From assembly GCA_963819735.1 (NCBI GenBank), contig CAWFXC010000001.1, forward strand, positions 558,001 through 622,000: a stretch of 64,000 nt of DNA. Direction: 5' to 3'. Shown one piece after another: positions 53,438-62,521 of this stretch. Position 1 is the first letter of the stretch; every line of letters starts with the position of its first letter. A program made the translations under genes and the position numbers. This DNA comes from CAWFXC01 sp963819735 (GTDB lineage: Bacteria; Actinomycetota; Acidimicrobiia; IMCC26256; DASPTH01). Under the pieces are notes generated by a model. That model did no database searches. It was not told the origin of the DNA and saw only the letters and a list, made by a program, of their open reading frames with translations.

Positions 53438-54639
53438 CCGACTCCCGTCGAGACGAGGAGACGTTGCGACGCGCGCTGCACGACGCGGCAGACCACTTGC
53501 CGGAGCGCTCGAGCGCGGTCGAGCCGCTTGCGCGGCGGCCGGATGTACCGCGGTGGCGACGCCCGCTGATCAGCGGGTTGGTCGCGCTCCTGGTGATCGC
53601 CGCGATCCCCGTGGGGACAGCATTGCTGTCCGACGATGGAGGCACCGCCCACAAGGGGCGAGTACACGGCTCGGAAGAGACACAACGTGTGCTCGACGCG
53701 CTCGCCGCGACCGTCGGGTCGGGCAGCTACGACCTCGACTTCACGTTCCACGTCGACCCCGGTACACAACCCGGGGTGCCGTGCACCATGCCGACGGGTC
53801 CCGGAACGGACGCGCTCTGCGGGAACATGTCCCAAACCGTCGATGTCAGTGGCCACGGCACGGTCAACACCGCGCCGTACGCGATGGCGGTCGTCACCAA
53901 CGTGAGCTCGCTCGGGGCCATCACGCTCTTCGTGAACCCCACGACGGTGTGGGAGTTCGGTGGCGCCGACTACGGCACCGCCCCAGCATCGAACGCTTCC
54001 GCCGCCGATGCTGCAGGAAACTCCCTCTCGGGTTTCGCCGGGCTGGTCGAAGGGACACTCGGACAAGGCCAAGGCGCGCTGTCGATGATCAGTCTCGCCA
54101 ACAACACCGGCTATCTCGGGCTCGAGTCCGAGATGGTGCACAGCGCGACCACGGACGGCACGGGAAAACTCGACGACGGCACACCCGTGACCTACTACCG
54201 CGTCGAAGTCGACGTCACCAAGATGGCCGACGCACCCGCGCTCAGCGACGAACAACGCCAAGCCATCAACGACGCGCTCGACGTGTTGAACCGCGCCGGC
54301 TACACGGGCACCGACGAACGCCTCGCGGTCGACGACGCCGGTTTCATCCGAGAAGTGACAGCGACCACCAACTTCGGCGACGGCGGCTCCATGACCCGCC
54401 ACAGCTTGTTCTCGAACTTCGGGTGCGCACCCCACGTCTCGATGCCAAACGAGCCTCCCGACAGCACAACAACTGGTACTTGCACTCCGGGCACAACCAC
54501 CACCACCCCGGCTACCACAACGCCCGCGACGAACCCGACAACGAGCACCGCGCCAACCACGACCACGACAGAACCGACGACCGCGACCACCCCACCCGAC
54601 GCGACCACGACATCGGAAGCACCCTCACCGACGAGCTGA
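53434..54639 (+). CDS. ECF-associated one-pass membrane protein, LolA/LppX-like ectodomain
   Basis: A 401-residue protein. The cytosolic N-terminus has EETLRRALHDAADHLPERS, one helix ISGLVALLVIAAIPVGTALLS at about 48-68, then an outside domain (about 80-335) whose pattern, with YYRVEVDVTKM and DERLAVDDAGFIREVTATT, suggests a LolA/LppX/LprG-like lipid-binding fold. A Thr/Pro-rich tail of about 55 residues ends the protein, like a cell-wall-spanning stalk. No zinc anti-sigma motif. Coupled to the sigma gene by ATGA. Likely the anti-sigma or sensor partner; the fold call is tentative. Confidence 0.72.
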   Translation: MTDSRRDEETLRRALHDAADHLPERSSAVEPLARRPDVPRWRRPLISGLVALLVIAAIPVGTALLSDDGGTAHKGRVHGSEETQRVLDALAATVGSGSYDLDFTFHVDPGTQPGVPCTMPTGPGTDALCGNMSQTVDVSGHGTVNTAPYAMAVVTNVSSLGAITLFVNPTTVWEFGGADYGTAPASNASAADAAGNSLSGFAGLVEGTLGQGQGALSMISLANNTGYLGLESEMVHSATTDGTGKLDDGTPVTYYRVEVDVTKMADAPALSDEQRQAINDALDVLNRAGYTGTDERLAVDDAGFIREVTATTNFGDGGSMTRHSLFSNFGCAPHVSMPNEPPDSTTTGTCTPGTTTTTPATTTPATNPTTSTAPTTTTTEPTTATTPPDATTTSEAPSPTS

Positions 54640-54682
54640 CACCCAAATCACCAACACTCACCCCGACCCGTCGCTGCGACTA

Positions 54683-55501
54683 TCAGTCTTGGGCGGCGAG
54701 GAGCAGCGTGGCGAGCGGTTCGAGCGCAGCCATGAGTTCGTCGAGCTCGCCGGGCTCGAGACTCTCGTAGGGTTTCGCGGCGAGGTCGTCGGTGAGCGCC
54801 TCGATGCGCTGTTTCACAGCGCGACCCGGCTCGCTCAGCCAACCGTCATCGCCGATCAGGCCGCGCTCACGCATCCCGTCGATGACCGCGGCGAGCTGCG
54901 CTGCGGGGAGGTGGTGGATGCGTCCGAACTTCTCCGCCGGCAGGTCCATCTCGAGGGCGAGGAGGACGTGAGCTTCGAGGCCGCCAACACCCTCGATCAT
55001 CAGGGCCGCGATGTGCCCGTCGCCACGATGCTCGCGTAGCAGGGAAGCCCCATGAAAGAGACGAGCCACCACGTCATCGGGGATCGGGAGCGCGCGCAGC
55101 GCGGCGTACAGCGGCCGGCCCTCGAACGGTGCGCTGGTCGCAGCCTCGAGCAACAGGTCAGCCGCGCGTGCGAACGCGCGAGAGTCGACGTGGTCGCCGA
55201 GGATCCGCCGCAACGCCTTCACACAGCCCATCTGGCGCGCGGCGATCGCCGCCTCTGGTGTGGTGGTGCGCCACACCTTCGGAATGTGGCGGGCCACTTC
55301 ACCCGGAGCGAAGTTGTAGAAGAGCGCGTCCACCACCTCCGCCGGGGCCAGGCCCAGGGGCGCCGCACGTCCGGCGAAGTACGTGTCCCAAGAGTCGGTG
55401 AAGCCCAGGGCGAACATCGCCTCATTGGGCTCGTCGGTCGAATAGGGGATGACACCGATTGGCTCGACCAGCTCGAACATCCGTCGTGCCATCGAGTTCA
55501 T
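54683..55501 (-). CDS. SCO6745/SalK-like helix-turn-helix protein
   Basis: A 272-residue soluble helical protein resembling the actinobacterial SalK/SCO6745 family: MARRMFELVEPIGVIPYSTDEPNEAMFALGF, DSWDTYFAGRAAPLG, VVDALFYNFAPGEVARHIPKVW, and a C-terminal MarR-like segment GLIGDDGWLSEPGRAVKQRIE. I prefer ATG 55501, which has AAGGAG 9 bases upstream, over ATG 55582. Function of the family is unclear. Confidence 0.8.
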   Translation of the reverse strand: MNSMARRMFELVEPIGVIPYSTDEPNEAMFALGFTDSWDTYFAGRAAPLGLAPAEVVDALFYNFAPGEVARHIPKVWRTTTPEAAIAARQMGCVKALRRILGDHVDSRAFARAADLLLEAATSAPFEGRPLYAALRALPIPDDVVARLFHGASLLREHRGDGHIAALMIEGVGGLEAHVLLALEMDLPAEKFGRIHHLPAAQLAAVIDGMRERGLIGDDGWLSEPGRAVKQRIEALTDDLAAKPYESLEPGELDELMAALEPLATLLLAAQD

Positions 55502-55661
55502 GGTCGAATACTCCTTCGGCAACCCCAGCGCTTCCAGCAGGCGCTCACGATGAGTTGGACGATCGCGAACCGCCAGACTCATCGCACAACGACGCTTCGC
55601 CTGCAGATCTCGTCGGGAAGGTGAGGAGGTCGACGCACTGCGTCAGACTTGATGGAAGCGA

Positions 55662-56045
55662 TCAGGCGCTGGACCAGGCGAACCCTGACTTCGGGAACGC
55701 GACCGTGCCCTTGTAGCACTGTCCGTCGGAAGCGACGCCATTCTTGTCGGCGACCGCGTAGCAGTGGTAGCCCCTCGGGCCGTTGGTCAGCTTCACTTTT
55801 CCGGCACTGGTGTCGACGCGATCCTTGATCAGCTTCACGACCAGTGGTTTGGCGCTGCCGCACGTGAACCCGGTGCCCACGGTCTCCCACGTGTACTTCG
55901 ATCCTGCGACCGTGAGCTTCGGGCACACCTGCGCCGCGGCGGATGCGGTGCCGGGACCGATGATCGGGACACCGACCGCGCCGAGGCCGCCGACGGCGAT
56001 CGAGACGAGCATCGCGGCCACTGTGACTCGCAACGACCGGACCAT
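55662..56045 (-). CDS. Small secreted hypothetical protein
   Basis: A 127-residue exported protein. RSLRVTVAAMLVSIAVGGLGAVGVPIIGPGTASA is a signal peptide; the mature part has four Cys (QVCPKL, FTCGSAK, YHCYAV, GQCYKG), enough for two disulfides. GAGGAGG lies 8 bases before the ATG. Family not recognised. Confidence 0.7.
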   Translation of the reverse strand: MVRSLRVTVAAMLVSIAVGGLGAVGVPIIGPGTASAAAQVCPKLTVAGSKYTWETVGTGFTCGSAKPLVVKLIKDRVDTSAGKVKLTNGPRGYHCYAVADKNGVASDGQCYKGTVAFPKSGFAWSSA

Positions 56046-56571
56046 CTCAACTACCTCCTCCCGCCGACGACGCCAGCGATCGGCTCCAAGCATCGCGTCG
56101 TTCACCGCGGCGGCGATAGTGGGGGAAGCCCCATGAAATCCCGGCGGACGCTGGCGCACCGGCTCCCAGCTGCCATGTGACCCATAGCCGTCAGGTACGC
56201 ACGCGAGTTCGAAGGCGCGGAGTCACTCGTCCGGCGCGCGGCGGAGGCAGCCGAGATCCCGTTCGCCCGCATCATCCGGTCGACGCGCTCGCCGCAAACG
56301 CGATAACTGCGGAACGCCACCTGCCGAGATGCGTGGGCGAAGGGACCGCCGACGCCGAACAGAACGCGCGCAGAGATCGCGACTACGAGCCGGCGATCGG
56401 GGGCAGTCGGGGTTTGAGGCGTGCGGCTTGGGGCGGCGTTCGACTTGGGTCTGTGGCGGGAGCCGATGGTGGCGCTTGGGAGCTGCGGGCGGGTTCCTCT
56501 GAGCATGGTCTCGGCTCGTAGCGTCAATCCGTCGACTGCGTGGACGCATCGAGTGGACGGGTGGTGAGGCC
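56046..56571. other. 526-base gap without a supported gene
   Basis: Neither strand offers a frame with both a ribosome site and protein-like composition. The minus-strand frame across 56102-56527 has skewed composition. The gap presumably holds promoters of the secreted protein (minus) and nitronate monooxygenase (plus). No clear repeat or hairpin seen. Confidence 0.5.
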
Positions 56572-57612
56572 ATGGGATTCGTGCGTGACCTGGTGCGGTG
56601 GCCGTTAATCCAAGCTCCGATGGGCGGCGGTCCAGGTCGTCCGGAACTGGCGGCGGCGGTGAGCAATGCAGGCGGGATGGGTTTTCTTGCCGCGGGTTAC
56701 AAGACGGCAGCTGAGATGCTCGCGGAGGTCACTGCGATGACACGCCTCACTGATCAACCGTTCGGTGTGAATGTGTTCGTGCCCTACGCCCCGCCAGTGG
56801 ATGAACCGGCCCTGCAGACGTACCTCAGACAGATCGAACACGACGCGCTGGCGCAGGATGTGCAGCTCGGATCTTCCGAGTGGAGCGATGATGACTGGGA
56901 AGCGAAGGTCACCGGACTCGTGCAGCATCCCGTCGCCGTCGTCAGCTTCGCGTTCGGCTGCCCGTCGCGTGACGTCGTGTCCGAACTCCAAAGGGTCGGG
57001 ACTCGAGTGATGGTCACGATCACGAATCCAGGCGATGCCAGTGTCGCGGTTGAACGCGGCGTCGACGCGCTGTGCGTGCAAGGCATCGAGGCCGGCGCGC
57101 ACCGAGGTGGCTTCAGCGACGACGAGGATGACGATGGGTACGGGTTGCTGGCACTGATCCGTGGCGTCCGGGAGAACACGGATCTGCCGTTGGTCGCGGC
57201 CGGAGCGATCATGGACGGCCGCGATCTGGCTGCTGTTCTCATCGCAGGCGCAGAAGCGGCACAGGTCGGTACTGCGTTTCTGCGCAGTCCAGAGAGCGGA
57301 GCGCACGAGACGTACAAGGCAGCTTTGGCTGACGGGACGTTCACGAAGACGGCGATCACACGAGCGTTCAGTGGACGACGTGCACGCGGGCTGGTCAACC
57401 GTTTCATGGTCGATCATCCGTCGGCGCCGAGCGCGTATCCGCAGATCAACGGCGCCACCCGGCCGCTACGTGCCGAAGCAGCGCGACGTGGCGATCCGCA
57501 CCGCATGAGCTTGTGGGCGGGGCAGGGTTTCTCGCGCGCCGAAGCACGTCCGGCGGCTGAGATCGTGGATCGCATCATGACCAGCTACGACGCCGCCGTC
57601 AACGAACACTGA
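56572..57612 (+). CDS. Nitronate monooxygenase family protein
   Basis: A 346-residue FMN-dependent TIM-barrel enzyme of the nitronate monooxygenase/2-nitropropane dioxygenase class. It has PLIQAPMGGGPGRPELAAAVSNAGGMGFLAAG at the start, FGVNVFVPYAPP, VVSFAFGCPS, CVQGIEAGAHRGGF with the catalytic-site His, PLVAAGAIMDGRDLAAVLIAGAEAAQVGTAFL. It would oxidise nitronates or act as an enoyl/quinone reductase. Stands alone. Confidence 0.9.
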   Translation: MGFVRDLVRWPLIQAPMGGGPGRPELAAAVSNAGGMGFLAAGYKTAAEMLAEVTAMTRLTDQPFGVNVFVPYAPPVDEPALQTYLRQIEHDALAQDVQLGSSEWSDDDWEAKVTGLVQHPVAVVSFAFGCPSRDVVSELQRVGTRVMVTITNPGDASVAVERGVDALCVQGIEAGAHRGGFSDDEDDDGYGLLALIRGVRENTDLPLVAAGAIMDGRDLAAVLIAGAEAAQVGTAFLRSPESGAHETYKAALADGTFTKTAITRAFSGRRARGLVNRFMVDHPSAPSAYPQINGATRPLRAEAARRGDPHRMSLWAGQGFSRAEARPAAEIVDRIMTSYDAAVNEH

Positions 57613-57660
57613 GCTCGTCCCGAAGAGCACGCGTTTGTGAGCCGTGACGATCATCCGGCG

Positions 57661-58545
57661 TTAGGTGACGCGGTTCGGTGGGACGTCACTGCCTGAGTCG
57701 CGTGCATCTGCGCGGCGCTGGCCCGCGCGCAGCACACCGAGGTAGCGCCTCGGAACTCGGTCGTCCAGCTGCGTGCGAATGCGTTCAGCGATCGCGTCGA
57801 GTAGCGGCTCGCGCACCCGATCGTCGAGCTTCTGATACAGCGATGTCGATCGGAGCAAAGCAGCGAATCCTTCGCCATCCAGCCACTGGACGACGGGGAA
57901 CCACCGCACGACCGTGTGGCCAAACCAACCTTCCCTGTCTTCATTCGGTGGCCCCCACCCCTTGCTGGTTGCTCGGACCTCGATCTCGAGCGGTGGATCG
58001 CTCCAGTCGGGGTTGCCGGGACAGAAGCGCTCGTGACGGTCTGAGGTCTCGGCGTAGACCTCAACCTCGCCGGGACGGCGAACTACCACGTTGCCGAGGA
58101 CTGCCAGCCACCCGCCGGGACGAAGAACGTTGTGCGCGCGTCGCCACCCGATCGAGGGGTCGACCCAATGCCACGACGCGGCGGCAACGAGTAGGTCGAA
58201 GCGTCGACCGCGGTCATCCCAGTCTTCGAACCTGGCCGTGTTGATCTCGACGTTCGAGAAGGTCTCGACACGTCGGCGAGCGAGATCTGCGAGAGCCTTG
58301 CCGGGTTCCACCGCCGTCACGGAACAGCCGATCGCAGCAAGGGCCTGCGTTGCCTGGCCGGTGCCGCAGCCGATCTCGAGGATCGAGCTCTCACGATCAA
58401 CACCGGTGATCGCGACCAAATCGTGAAACATCTCGTCGGGGTACGTCGGACGAACGCGGTCGTAGACGTCGGCCACGCCGTTGAACACCGCGCCAAGACT
58501 GCGATCGAACTCCCGGCTTGCGCCTCGCCGCCCCGAGTCAGTCAC
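57661..58545 (-). CDS. Class I SAM-dependent methyltransferase
   Basis: A 294-residue methyltransferase: FNGVADVYDRVRPTYPDEMFHDLV, then motif I ILEIGCGTGQATQALA, VTAVEPGKAL, FDLLVAAASWHWVDPSIGWRRAHNVLRPGGWLAVL. The family resembles Methyltransf_11 proteins acting on small molecules. GTG 58545 (reading MTDSGRRGAS) is a tentative start; the upstream in-frame ATGs would sit in the divergent promoter gap with the DUF2461 gene. Confidence 0.88.
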   Translation of the reverse strand: MTDSGRRGASREFDRSLGAVFNGVADVYDRVRPTYPDEMFHDLVAITGVDRESSILEIGCGTGQATQALAAIGCSVTAVEPGKALADLARRRVETFSNVEINTARFEDWDDRGRRFDLLVAAASWHWVDPSIGWRRAHNVLRPGGWLAVLGNVVVRRPGEVEVYAETSDRHERFCPGNPDWSDPPLEIEVRATSKGWGPPNEDREGWFGHTVVRWFPVVQWLDGEGFAALLRSTSLYQKLDDRVREPLLDAIAERIRTQLDDRVPRRYLGVLRAGQRRADARDSGSDVPPNRVT

Positions 58546-58630
58546 CGCACGATGCTGCCACTGCACGGACAGACTCGCCGGCCATCCGGCGCTCTGGGAC
58601 ACCCTCCTCGGGTGAGGCATCATTGTTGCG

Positions 58631-59248
58631 ATGACGTTCAAGGGGTGGCCGGTCGAGGCGGTCGAGTTCTACGAGGGACTTCAGGCCGACAACACGAAGA
58701 TGTACTGGCAGCAGCACAAGTCGGTCTACGAGCAGTGCGTCAAGAAGCCGATGGAGGAGCTCCTCGCCGAACTGGCCGACGACTTCGGCACCGGCCGCGT
58801 GTTCCGCCCCTACCGCGACGTCCGCTTCAGCAAAGACAAGACGCCGTACAAGCTCAACTGCGCCGCCCACCTGCCGGGTGGGTACATCTCGTTCTCAGCC
58901 GACGAGCTCTTCGTCGGCAGCGGCCTGTACATGCCCGAGCCCGACCAGCTCCGACGCTTCCGTGCCGCCGTCGACGACGGGAAGTCCGGCTCGGAGCTGG
59001 AGTCGATCGTGGCCACGTTGCGGAAGCGCGGCTACGACGTCGGCGCACACGAAGTCCTGAAATCGGCGCCCAAGGGCTACCCGAAGGACCACCCTCGCAT
59101 CGAGCTGCTCAACCAGAAGGGCATCGTCATGTCGAAATCCTGGCCGGTGGCGGCCTGGCTCGGCACCAGGAAGGCCAAGGACCGCGTGGTCGCGTGCCTG
59201 GATGACGCCCGGGCCCTCAACGGCTGGCTCGAACGCTACGTCGGTTGA
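58631..59248 (+). CDS. DUF2461 (TIGR02453) protein
   Basis: A 205-residue DUF2461 protein: FKGWPVEAVEFYEGLQADNTKMYWQQHKSVYEQ, then RPYRDVRFSKDKTPYKLNCAAHL and the C-terminal ALNGWLERYV. The family is common in bacteria and has no settled function. Divergent from the methyltransferase gene. Confidence 0.88.
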   Translation: MTFKGWPVEAVEFYEGLQADNTKMYWQQHKSVYEQCVKKPMEELLAELADDFGTGRVFRPYRDVRFSKDKTPYKLNCAAHLPGGYISFSADELFVGSGLYMPEPDQLRRFRAAVDDGKSGSELESIVATLRKRGYDVGAHEVLKSAPKGYPKDHPRIELLNQKGIVMSKSWPVAAWLGTRKAKDRVVACLDDARALNGWLERYVG

Positions 59249-59372
59249 CTTTGGGCGTCGTATGAGCGGTAGGTACATGCTCAGCGGCCGAGCCGGCAAG
59301 CCGGGCGCCGCGGCGCGTCATTTGGGCGCGGTGAAGCGATGGCCGAGCGAGCGCATCGCAGATCAACACATG

Positions 59373-59440
59373 TGCCCGGAAGAGGAGTCGAACCTCTACG
59401 CCCCCGAAGGGACCGGCGGGTTTAAGCCTCGGCTGTGGCG
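59373..59440 (-). tRNA. 3' half of a tRNA-Leu(TAA) gene (fragment)
   Basis: On the minus strand a perfect T-arm (AGAGG-TTCGACT-CCTCT), a leucine-type long variable arm (CCC-TTCG-GGG), an anticodon loop CTTAAAC and the 3' acceptor strand TCCGGGC plus discriminator A are all in order. The 5' half is missing: no GCCCGGA acceptor strand or full D-arm lies upstream, and the anticodon stem has two mismatches. No CCA is encoded. This is what an integration event into a tRNA gene leaves behind, since elements typically duplicate only the 3' part. Confidence 0.7.
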
Positions 59441-59541
59441 TCCGACGCGCGCGTCCAAATCTTCGAAGTGTGCTCTGATCAGCAGCTTCGCGCTGACGCG
59501 GTCCTCCGAGACAAGCTGGATCTTGGGCGTCGCGCGCAGTT

Positions 59542-59560
59542 CGTTAGCAAAGCGTTAGCA
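59542..59560. repeat. Short direct repeat CGTTAGCA-N3-CGTTAGCA
   Basis: Two identical 8-mers spaced by 3 bases, about 100 bases from the tRNA fragment. Arm-type integrase-binding repeats near attachment sites can look like this, but two short copies prove little. Confidence 0.35.
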
Positions 59561-59765
59561 CGGCTCGCGCGACGACCGCCGAGGGCCAAAGCGCGATACC
59601 GCGAAACCTCCGAGGTCGGCTGAAAGCTGAGTTGGCGGCTCTCGCATCGAGTTCGATCACGTCCGATCGTTCAGTGACGCACGCAGGTGGCGAAACCGAA
59701 GTTCACAGCAGCGACGAACTGGAGTCCGCGGGAGACAAGCGCAACGATGCGATTGACGCGACTGT

Positions 59766-59948
59766 TCAGCCGAGGCGGAAGAACATTGCGATGGCGGCGA
59801 TCGCCACGATTGCGAGAGCTACAAGACAGGTCGTCGTACGCCATCTCGAGGCGCCGCGCAGACTTCCTCGCCCGGCGGATGCCACTTTCTTCTCGTACGT
59901 GAACGGCCCCTCTAGCAACGGGCTCGGACCGGTGCCTGGCGCGGGCAC
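59766..59948 (-). CDS. Possible small C-tail-anchored membrane protein
   Basis: A 60-residue frame from a GTG, ending TTTCLVALAIVAIAAIAMFFRLG, a clean C-terminal membrane helix, after a basic middle (KKVASAGRGSLRGASRWR). No good ribosome site is seen upstream, so it may be a longer or decayed gene. Confidence 0.35.
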   Translation of the reverse strand: MPAPGTGPSPLLEGPFTYEKKVASAGRGSLRGASRWRTTTCLVALAIVAIAAIAMFFRLG

Positions 59949-60047
59949 GTGAGCGAAGGGCGAGTCGTTCCTCCGGCCAGGAGCTGACGGAGGCAGCTTC
60001 GCACGAGCCGTGTCAACCTTTCGTCTGGTCACGCGTCTATTCGGGTG

Positions 60048-60605
60048 ATGCTGGTCCAAGTGGAGGCGTCGGTCGACACCATGGCAAGGAAGGCTCGCCA
60101 GACTGACCGCGACGCGGTACTGAGCGCCCTGTTTCGTGAGCAGTACGGAGCACTCGTGGGCTTGGCCAGTCTCCTGCTCGATGAGCGCGGCCAAGCCGAG
60201 GAAGTCGTGCAAGAAGCATTCGCCCGGGTCTACGCGGCGTGGTCTCGGCTCGACAGCCCTTCAGCACCTTTGGCATACCTGCGTCGGACAGTGGTGAATC
60301 TGGCCCGCGGTGGCTTGCGCCGCCGAATGGTCGCCCGCCGCTATCGGCCGACACCCATCCCCGACGAGGAGTCGGCCGACGCGGGCCTCTTGGTAACGGA
60401 ACAACGCGCCGAGATTGTCGCGGCAGTGGAGTCGCTTCCGCGTCGCCAGCGGGAGTGTGTGGTCCTTCGCTATTTCGCTGACTGCTCGATTGCGGAGACC
60501 GCGGTGGCGCTCGGCATCTCGGAAGGCGCGGTCAAGCAGCACGTTCACCGTGCCATAACCGCGCTCGCCGCCATTCTCACCGACGAAACGGAGGCTGCGT
60601 CGTGA
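60048..60605 (+). CDS. ECF sigma factor (SigE-like)
   Basis: A 185-residue ECF sigma factor: LFREQYGALVGLASLLLDERGQAEEVVQEAFARVYAAW in region 2 and LPRRQRECVVLRYFADCSIAETAVALGISEGAVKQHVHRAITAL in region 4. Start uncertain: ATG 60048, or ATG 60081 (MARKARQTDR). Its stop overlaps the GTG of the next gene (GTGA), forming a third sigma/membrane cassette. Confidence 0.9.
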   Translation: MLVQVEASVDTMARKARQTDRDAVLSALFREQYGALVGLASLLLDERGQAEEVVQEAFARVYAAWSRLDSPSAPLAYLRRTVVNLARGGLRRRMVARRYRPTPIPDEESADAGLLVTEQRAEIVAAVESLPRRQRECVVLRYFADCSIAETAVALGISEGAVKQHVHRAITALAAILTDETEAAS

Positions 60606-62299
60606 ACGACGAAGACAAGCTTCGTGCAGCGCTCCACGCCGACACTCCCCACGTCGAGGTCGACCCCGGCGGTTGGGACGTGGTCCGGGAACGAGGACGA
60701 TCGATCCACCGGCGTCGCTGGACGGTTCGAACTGGCCTTGCGGTGGTCGCAGTAATCGCCATCGTGTTCGGAATCGCGTTCGTCACGGGAACGTTCGATC
60801 GGGCCGCCTCGCGGTCAATCACTGCGACTCCCACACCTGCAGGCAACGATCAGGGCGACATCGTCGCCACGCTCGACCACAGCATCGTCGTGCTTTCGCT
60901 GCACGATGGCCATGTCGTCGTCGTGCGGACCATTGTCGATGGGCTCGATGCCTTGGGTTCCGTCGCGGTCTCACCGGACGGTCGCACCGTGTACTACACG
61001 CACGATGTTCGGACTTGTTCCGACGGACGTCAGATCGGTGGAGGAATCGCCGAGGTTCCGATGACTGGAGGTACACCAGTAGAGGTGCTCGCCCCGGCAT
61101 CGGATCCGATCATCAGTCCTGATGGTCGATGGCTTGCGTACTCGTCCGGCAACTGCGAGAGCCCCCAAGTCGTCGGTGTTCGCAGCCTTTCCGGTTCGAC
61201 CACTGTCCAGGAGGAACACAGCGATGGTCCGAACTCCACCGGTCCGGCAATGCCGGTGTCGTGGTCGGCGAACTCGCAGCAACTGTTCTATCTAGGTGAC
61301 GAGGGTGACCTCTATCGCCTTGACGGCATCCCGCAGCCTTCGGGGCCGCCCACGAACCTGACCACCGGCATCGGTCCCATCAGCGCGGCCACCACCACAC
61401 CAGACGGTCACGTGCTCATCGCTCGCCAGGAGGCGAACACCTACATCATTCAGCACTTCGATCCAGTTCCACGCGGCATTGACATGCGGTTTGTCGGGAT
61501 CGGTCCAACTCCCACCGCCATGTCATTGGATGCGAACGATCGCCTCCTTCTCCGCTTCTCCGGCGGCGCCGACGGATCGCTCTCGGTCCAAGACGGATCC
61601 TCGACCGACCAGAGCGGCCCGAGCGCAGGCCAGCCGGGTACGGACCTCCCGCACCTGATCCACGGCGTACACGGCGCAGCCTGGATTCCCGGTGCGACCT
61701 CGACGTCGCCTGCGACACCGACGACAGGTCCCTCGACCACGACGAGCCCGAACGCGGTGATCATCCCGACTCCGACGACCGCGACCGCCCCTGTCGCGCA
61801 GGTGCCTGCCGTTACCGCGATCGGAGACAGCGTGATGCTCGGCGCAGGCCGGGAATTGTCAGATGCGATAGACGGGAGAACAGGCGCCGGCACGGTGCGA
61901 GTCGACGCCACAGAAGATCGTCAGCTCGCCGACGCCGTCGAACTCGTTCGTCAATACAGAAAGCAGCACCTGCTCGGCAACGAAGTCATCGTGCACCTAG
62001 GCACCAACGGACCCGTCGAAGCGCTCGACTTCGAGCGGCTCATGAACGCCCTCGACGGAGTACCTCACGTGATCATCGTCAACGTGTATGTACCAAGACC
62101 GTGGGAGCAAGAGGTAAATGACACGCTCGCGGCAGGCGTCGCAGCACGCGAGAATGCGGTGCTGGTCGATTGGCATTCCTACGGGGATGCACACCCCGAA
62201 CTCTTCTATGACGACGGCATTCACCTCACGCCCGACGGCGCGAAGGCGTACGCGCAACTGATCGCCGCCGCCGTCGCCGCCCCATCCCCCACCAAGTGA
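60602..62299 (+). CDS. ECF-associated membrane protein with beta-propeller and SGNH esterase domain
   Basis: A 565-residue one-pass protein. Short cytosolic N-terminus with EDKLRAALHADTP, helix TGLAVVAVIAIVFGIAFVTG (about 44-63), a propeller-like TolB/WD40 domain (repeats such as VAVSPDGRTVYYTHD and PIISPDGRWLAYSSG), a Thr/Pro linker around residues 365-400, and a C-terminal SGNH hydrolase: VTAIGDSVMLGAG (Ser near 410), HLGTNGPV (Asn block) and YDDGIHLTPDGAKAYA (Asp/His near 538-541). The last domain resembles the SGNH part of OatA-type cell-wall acyltransferases. A sigma partner that carries its own esterase is unusual. GTG start overlaps the sigma stop. Confidence 0.8.
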   Translation: MNDEDKLRAALHADTPHVEVDPGGWDVVRERGRSIHRRRWTVRTGLAVVAVIAIVFGIAFVTGTFDRAASRSITATPTPAGNDQGDIVATLDHSIVVLSLHDGHVVVVRTIVDGLDALGSVAVSPDGRTVYYTHDVRTCSDGRQIGGGIAEVPMTGGTPVEVLAPASDPIISPDGRWLAYSSGNCESPQVVGVRSLSGSTTVQEEHSDGPNSTGPAMPVSWSANSQQLFYLGDEGDLYRLDGIPQPSGPPTNLTTGIGPISAATTTPDGHVLIARQEANTYIIQHFDPVPRGIDMRFVGIGPTPTAMSLDANDRLLLRFSGGADGSLSVQDGSSTDQSGPSAGQPGTDLPHLIHGVHGAAWIPGATSTSPATPTTGPSTTTSPNAVIIPTPTTATAPVAQVPAVTAIGDSVMLGAGRELSDAIDGRTGAGTVRVDATEDRQLADAVELVRQYRKQHLLGNEVIVHLGTNGPVEALDFERLMNALDGVPHVIIVNVYVPRPWEQEVNDTLAAGVAARENAVLVDWHSYGDAHPELFYDDGIHLTPDGAKAYAQLIAAAVAAPSPTK

Positions 62300-62521
62300 C
62301 CGCCACTACTCGTGGCTCCGAGTTCAGGTCCGGGCTACGACGCCAATCTGCAGGGACGGCTCGACGCGCGCCGAGATTCGGACCGTAGGTGATTCGGGTT
62401 GATCGCGACACGGCCGTCAACTCGCTGCACGATCGCGCGGCTCGGTGTGACGACTCACTGAGCCTCGTAGATGGCCTAAACCTTTTGCGTGGGTGGGGCG
62501 AGTTACCGGCCGGAGGGCCTG

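Larger units (their letters stand above)
59249..60047. other. 800-base gene-poor stretch with tRNA fragment
   Basis: Contains a tRNA-Leu 3' fragment, a short direct repeat, and one doubtful small membrane frame on the minus strand. No convincing longer gene is seen. Base composition is slightly lower in GC at 59600-59850 than in the rest of the window, which fits junk or an old insertion boundary. Confidence 0.6.

Noticed and set aside
56102..56527. 141-codon minus-strand frame in the gap before the nitronate monooxygenase gene
   Set aside because: No ribosome site, Arg/Ser/Pro-rich composition, no recognisable fold.
59373..59480. Complete tRNA-Leu gene
   Set aside because: No matching 5' acceptor strand or full D-arm upstream, and the anticodon stem is imperfect; kept only as a fragment.
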